This document shows, one piece after another, positions 60,301-64,000 of a stretch of 64,000 nucleotides of DNA (the stretch's first letter is position 1; each line of letters begins with the position of its first letter). The translations under genes and the position numbers were made by a program. The notes beneath the pieces are model-generated. The model had not been told where the DNA came from. It ran no database searches and saw nothing but the letters and a program-made list of their open reading frames with translations. Source of the stretch: Larus michahellis (taxonomy: Eukaryota; Chordata; Aves; Charadriiformes; Laridae); the NCBI RefSeq assembly GCF_964199755.1, contig NC_133911.1, positions 3,499,001-3,563,000 of the forward strand. Direction: 5' to 3'.

Positions 60301-63300
60301 AGGCTGAAAGAGGAATCTGTCGAGCATGTTAAGCAGCATTATAAAACCCTTCAAGGTTTTTATCAGACACTATGGATGCTCATAAAAATATCCTAGAACG
60401 GTACAGTGTACTTGAAAATTAGACAAGGTGGGAAAAATAAAGTAGCAAAAATCCCCATTAGAGCTTTGATGTAGTAAGCGTGCTGTGATGTGTATTAGTG
60501 GATGCTCTCCACTGTTCTAAAATATTTATGTATTTTAAGTTGTCCTGGTTTGAGAAATGGGAAAAAAACCCCTGTTTTTTGTGGTGATTCTTGGTACATC
60601 TTTGAATTCTAGGTTGTGTTTGCAACCCCTGGTATGCTTCATGCAGGACAGTCCCTTCAGATCTTCAGGAAATGGGCAGGGAATGAAAAGAATATGGTAA
60701 GAAATTCTGTTTCCTCGAGTGCTGTTTTAATGTGACAGTGGTGCTGACACGGGCATCAGAACAAAGGCGGCAGGAAAGCTTTTCCTGAGCATCCAGGGTT
60801 AAATGAGACGAGTCCTTTAGTGACCCAACCCAGGGCAGAGCCCTCTCAAGCTGTGATTTTTCTTCGCTGGGTGTGCCAGGGCGAGCAGAGGAGCTGCATG
60901 GCTGGGACAGCAGCTTGTGGGAGATTTTATTTTCAAAGTGGCTTTTGTTAATTTGAAGCTGCTTCAGAGACATTCGTAGCTAGCGTTAATTCTTACTTAG
61001 TGGTGTGTACATTTCAGTAGTTTGCTTTCTAATTTCATTTTCCTGTGTGTTCTGGAGTTGGGTGTTGACAAGCTGCAGACCAAAGCGAGCAGCGTTCCAG
61101 TGAAGGATGGTGGTATGTGAGAGGGGAAGAACACAACTTTATATCGGCATTGTGTGTTTGTGGCTATTGTTATGTTAACGACAGCTGTGCTATGTATAGG
61201 CCACACGCGGATCTTTCTGGTTTCCTTCTCAGGTCATCATGCCAGGCTACTGTGTGCAGGGAACTGTGGGCCATAAGATTCTGAGTGGGCAGCGCAAGCT
61301 GGAGATGGAAGGAAGACAAATAGTAAGTTTTATTTTCAAGAAAGAGGATCATTGTGGGAAGTTCTTCAGGTGGTAGTTAGAGACCATGTACTTGTAACGG
61401 GAATCTGCCACACACAACATGGGAAATACCCAAGCAACATTTTCTTTGGGGTTGGAATAGGGTTTTTTCCCCCTTTATATTGGCAACAGTGTATATTTTT
61501 CTGCCATCAGACTTTGTCAGGGGCCTATCGGTAATGTTTAATAATGTTTAATAACTAGGCACCATTAGACAGGTGAAAATGATACATTTTTAGGCAGACA
61601 GGGATATTTAAGGGATACTGTCCTTAAGTATTGGCTTGTTTTGGCAAATGTGCAACAGGTGTTGTGCTCTGAAATTGGGCAGTTTGATCCTGTAAGTTAT
61701 TGAAAGCTTTTCTGTACAGCATTGTATTCCCTCTCTGCTGATAAGCAGCTCTGTCTCCAACTTCATTTTCCAATTTCCTTCTTTAAACTAAATACAGAGC
61801 AGTCTGTGTGTGGTATGGAAGCTGTAGAGAACCAAAGCAGTTCCTGATTAACAAAACCTGTGCTTTCTGCTCCCCCCCAGCTGGAAGTAAAGATGCAGGT
61901 GGAGTACATGTCCTTCAGTGCCCACGCTGATGCCAAGGGAATAATGCAGCTGATTCGCCAGGCTGAGCCACGAAACGTTCTGCTGGTCCACGGTGAAGCA
62001 AAGAAGATGGAGTTTCTGAAGCAGAAAATAGAACAGGAATTTCGTACGTATAGTGTTGATATTTAGAGGGAATGGCAGTAGAAGGCAGGCATTGCAATTT
62101 GCATACTTAATCCACTGGCCAGAGTTAGGCATGGTGTCATTTACAGGACCAGTCACCCTGGGACTGCAGCATTCTTGTTTAACGCGTTAAGCCCACTTAA
62201 TTTTAATGCCCATTTAGACCTGAAGTAGAAGGTGCTTTGTTACGTTTGTATTGTTACGGTTCAGCACTTAGTGAGTTTTTATTTCTTTAGACTCCTAAAA
62301 GAAGCTGAGGCAGGCAGGGTACACCTGAAATTGTAAGTGAGCAATTTTGGTTGCTAACAGGGAATGAGCTCCAGAAAAAGATTAATTCCTTAGAAACAGC
62401 TACTCTTAAAAGGAGTGGAGAAAGCACAGACGTCGCATTGGATGGTTACTTATTGTCTGCAGATTTCTTTGCAGTAATTTGTTGTTGACATCAGAGCGCA
62501 GGCAGTCCTGCTCTGGGGACGCTGGCACCCTGCCTGGGGGCGAAAGGGGGGCGCGGGAGGGGAGGTGCTGCTGCAGCAGCGCTGACACCGGGCCTTTGCA
62601 TTGCAGATGTCAGCTGTTACATGCCTGCAAACGGAGAGACCACAACGATATTCACCAACCCCAGCATTCCAGTGGACATATCCCTGGGACTCCTGAAGAG
62701 AGAAACAGCAATAGGTGACACATTTTTAACCAAGAATTTAATCTTTTGGGCGCTGCCGCTGTGTTGTCTAGGCCTTATCTTGGGTGGGAACAGTGGTGCA
62801 GGGCCGTTTGTAGCAATGGTGACTTAGAGCAGTTCTTCCTGTAAAAGAACGGGTTTTATGAGCATTTAGTGGTTGAGAGGGCTTCCTGTGAAATGAAGGC
62901 TACTCTGCTGTTAATGTACAGTCGATAATGTTTAAAAACAAACACACACACTCCACCATGTTTGCTACTCATTGCCCCTTCACTGTGAAAACAAAGTCCA
63001 GGTATGCTCTTACTAGCCAGGGCTGTCAAAACTGGAATTACTTTTATAAACCCCATTTAAGAAAAAGCTAAAACTTCTCAAATAGGAAGCGATGTGGGAA
63101 GAGAAGCACTTGGTGTGTATTACTAAGCTTGGTTTCTTATGTTTCTAGAGCACTAATGGTTTAAGCATCATGCGCTTTAACAGACAGAACAAAGATGTAA
63201 AATCTTAGTCTCTGAGCCTCAGCAGTGACTCGGAAATCAAATCTATTAAGTCCTAGAGGAATCGTCTTGTGTGAAAAGTAAGTGCATGATCGTTAACCAT

Positions 63301-63394
63301 GTTGTCGTTCTCTTCCATTGGCCTTTGTTTAGGTCTCTTACCAGATGCCAAGAAGCCAAAGCTAATGCATGGGACATTAATTATGAAGGATAAC
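54329..63394 (+). CDS. INTS11: Integrator complex subunit 11 endonuclease, 3'-incomplete
   Basis: Metallo-beta-lactamase/beta-CASP nuclease of the nuclear Integrator complex, paired with INTS9. It cleaves snRNA precursors, enhancer RNAs and promoter-proximal nascent transcripts. Fourteen coding exons join in phase to exactly 488 codons: 54329-54356, 55288-55385, 55618-55691, 55907-56135, 56252-56350, 56449-56483, 57214-57352, 59009-59073, 59730-59919, 60613-60696, 61233-61322, 61881-62043, 62607-62714, 63333-63394. Zinc and catalytic residues are intact: HFHLDH at 68-73, H157 (AGHVLGA), D178 (GDYN), E203 (SESTYA), H392 (FSAHAD) and H414 (LVHGE). The human protein is about 600 residues, so about 110 C-terminal residues (the INTS9-binding part) lie beyond the right edge. 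The start is fixed by [10 protein letters not shown], matching the family N-terminus. Confidence 0.97.
55288..55385 (+). CDS. INTS11: INTS11 coding exon 2
   Basis: Encodes [20 protein letters not shown] and [13 protein letters not shown], the first strands of the metallo-beta-lactamase fold. Donor GTGAGT after a codon boundary. Confidence 0.96.
55618..55691 (+). CDS. INTS11: INTS11 coding exon 3
   Basis: Encodes [20 protein letters not shown] and CVII, leading directly into the zinc-binding motif of the next exon. The Ser codon is split 2/1 across the intron. Confidence 0.96.
55907..56135 (+). CDS. INTS11: INTS11 coding exon 4, HxHxDH zinc motif
   Basis: The 229-bp exon starts with [20 protein letters not shown], which contains the catalytic HxHxDH motif, and continues through [16 protein letters not shown] to [10 protein letters not shown]. 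Confidence 0.97.
56252..56350 (+). CDS. INTS11: INTS11 coding exon 5
   Basis: Encodes [20 protein letters not shown] and [13 protein letters not shown]. It supplies the metal-binding H157. Human has Ser where this has Cys in KVG(C/S)ESVV. Confidence 0.96.
56449..56483 (+). CDS. INTS11: INTS11 coding exon 6 (35 bp)
   Basis: A very short exon encoding [11 protein letters not shown], with metal-bridging D178. The acceptor is CCATTAG and the donor GTAAG. Frame continues into exon 7 through a split Gly codon. Confidence 0.94.
57214..57352 (+). CDS. INTS11: INTS11 coding exon 7
   Basis: Encodes [20 protein letters not shown] and the conserved [20 protein letters not shown]. It contains E203, the residue commonly mutated to make catalytically dead INTS11. 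An 18-T tract sits just ahead of its acceptor. Confidence 0.96.
59009..59073 (+). CDS. INTS11: INTS11 coding exon 8
   Basis: The 65-bp exon encodes [20 protein letters not shown] and F, the start of the beta-CASP domain. The Trp codon is split across the following intron. Confidence 0.95.
59730..59919 (+). CDS. INTS11: INTS11 coding exon 9
   Basis: The 190-bp exon encodes [40 protein letters not shown] and [13 protein letters not shown] in the beta-CASP domain. The family usually reads FIPWTNQ; here Pro is replaced by Thr. Confidence 0.96.
60613..60696 (+). CDS. INTS11: INTS11 coding exon 10
   Basis: The 84-bp exon encodes [20 protein letters not shown] and WAGNEKNM, in phase 0 at both ends. 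Confidence 0.96.
61233..61322 (+). CDS. INTS11: INTS11 coding exon 11
   Basis: The 90-bp exon encodes [20 protein letters not shown] and [10 protein letters not shown], in phase 0 at both ends. Confidence 0.96.
61881..62043 (+). CDS. INTS11: INTS11 coding exon 12
   Basis: The 163-bp exon encodes [20 protein letters not shown] (metal-binding H392) and [20 protein letters not shown] (H414). A donor at 62044 is chosen over the GT four bases later because only the first keeps frame with exon 13; an in-frame TAG follows if the intron is read through. Confidence 0.94.
62607..62714 (+). CDS. INTS11: INTS11 coding exon 13
   Basis: The 108-bp exon encodes [20 protein letters not shown] and [15 protein letters not shown], in the region after the beta-CASP domain. 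The split first codon would read His where human has Arg. Confidence 0.94.
63333..63394 (+). CDS. INTS11: INTS11 coding exon 14, last in window
   Basis: The 62-bp exon encodes [20 protein letters not shown], ending at a codon boundary before GTAAGT. The remaining exons are off the right edge. Confidence 0.95.
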
Positions 63395-64000
63395 GTAAGT
63401 AAAAACAGTTCTTACGGTTGTCTTGTGTCCTCTGATAAAGTATGTTGTTATAATTCATAAGTGAGGTCTGGGTGAACCAAGGAGCTAAAGGTAAGCAGTC
63501 CTAGTTTCTTGGAAAGGGCCCAGTAACACCATACCTGTGGAGATCAATCCGTAAGACAGACTCTTTAGCTTAGCCGTTGTCTTGACTGATGGTCTTCTCT
63601 AGTCCCACAACTTCAGAATTGGTATCTTGCTATTCCTGAGGGTGTTGCGGAAGTAGAATTTTTACTGGCCACTCTCATGAATGTTCATGGATGAAGTCAG
63701 GGGAAACAGACACATTTGAAGAGCTGCTTCTGTCCAAAGTCTGTTTTCTACCTGGGCCCCTGCAGCTACAGCCATTCTGAGGTGGCTGTGGCTTCCGGCC
63801 TTGTGAAGCCAAGGTGTTTCCGACTCCCTGTGCCTGTAAAAATCAAGAGAATCAAGGAGCAGTGTGGTGTTGGTAGACCTCAGCTTGCTGGACAAGGCTG
63901 GAAAGGTGCCAAGGGAGTTGTTCTTACTCTGTAACACCATGTTTATTTAAACAAATCATTCCCCCGATAACAAGGTTAAACCAACTTCCATTAAGGGAGC
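63395..64000 (+). other. INTS11: INTS11 intron running off the right edge
   Basis: 606 bases after the donor of exon 14. No further INTS11 exon was recognised, so the C-terminal coding exons should lie to the right of the window. Confidence 0.75.

Larger units (their letters stand above)
54357..63332 (+). other. INTS11: INTS11 introns in the window
   Basis: Thirteen GT-AG introns, from 54357-55287 to 62715-63332; the longest is 57353-59008. No extra coding exon or RNA gene was recognised. T-rich tracts lie at 54690-54716 and 57178-57195. A 197-codon open frame at 58557-59150 overlaps exon 8 in another frame and is not considered a gene. Confidence 0.85.

Noticed and set aside
62044-62047. 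Alternative GT donor four bases downstream in INTS11 exon 12
   Set aside because: Using it shifts the frame of exon 13, whereas the donor at 62044 preserves it.

Overview
This is nuclear DNA from a bird. The window carries multi-exon vertebrate genes with GT-AG introns, AATAAA-type polyadenylation signals, a CpG-rich promoter, and several truncated 3' ends of CR1 LINEs of the avian type. The exact species cannot be read from the sequence. The CR1 copies and the intact taste-receptor gene fit birds in general and do not require chicken.

Four protein-coding genes can be assembled exon by exon. DVL1 (dishevelled-1, Wnt signalling) lies on the + strand with eleven coding exons between 12068 and 34785. 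Its 5' part, which encodes the DIX domain, was not found and is probably off the left edge. TAS1R3 (taste receptor type 1 member 3) lies on the - strand with six coding exons, 49575 down to 43460, and has a complete, uninterrupted frame of 836 codons plus stop. CPTP (ceramide-1-phosphate transfer protein, formerly GLTPD1) lies on the - strand with two coding exons, 53657 down to 52939, giving 214 residues. INTS11 (Integrator endonuclease subunit, formerly CPSF3L) lies on the + strand with fourteen coding exons from 54329 to 63394, and continues past the right edge. All reading frames join in phase across every junction.

Layout: 1-12067 has no recognisable coding exon and is read as a DVL1 intron or upstream sequence. 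12068-34785 is DVL1 with introns of 0.3-6.4 kb. 34786 to about 38940 is DVL1 3' UTR or 3' flank. About 38940-43447 is intergenic with one CR1 fragment. 43448-49690 is TAS1R3, including an antisense CR1 in intron 1. 49691 to about 51690 is intergenic. From about 51690 the CPTP 3' UTR and coding region follow. 53658-54328 is a compact, GC-rich, divergent promoter shared by CPTP and INTS11, with a 41-bp G-rich tandem repeat. INTS11 fills the rest.

The order and relative orientations (DVL1 >, < TAS1R3, < CPTP, INTS11 >) match my recollection of the human 1p36.33 block. The four proteins do unrelated jobs: Wnt signal relay, taste reception, sphingolipid transfer and 3'-end RNA cleavage. They are linked by conserved chromosomal position, not by pathway. 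I found no undescribed molecular system. The most notable observations are the TAS1R3 stop codon lying inside a polyadenylation hexamer, the G-rich minisatellite in the CPTP/INTS11 promoter, and possible upstream ORFs ahead of INTS11.
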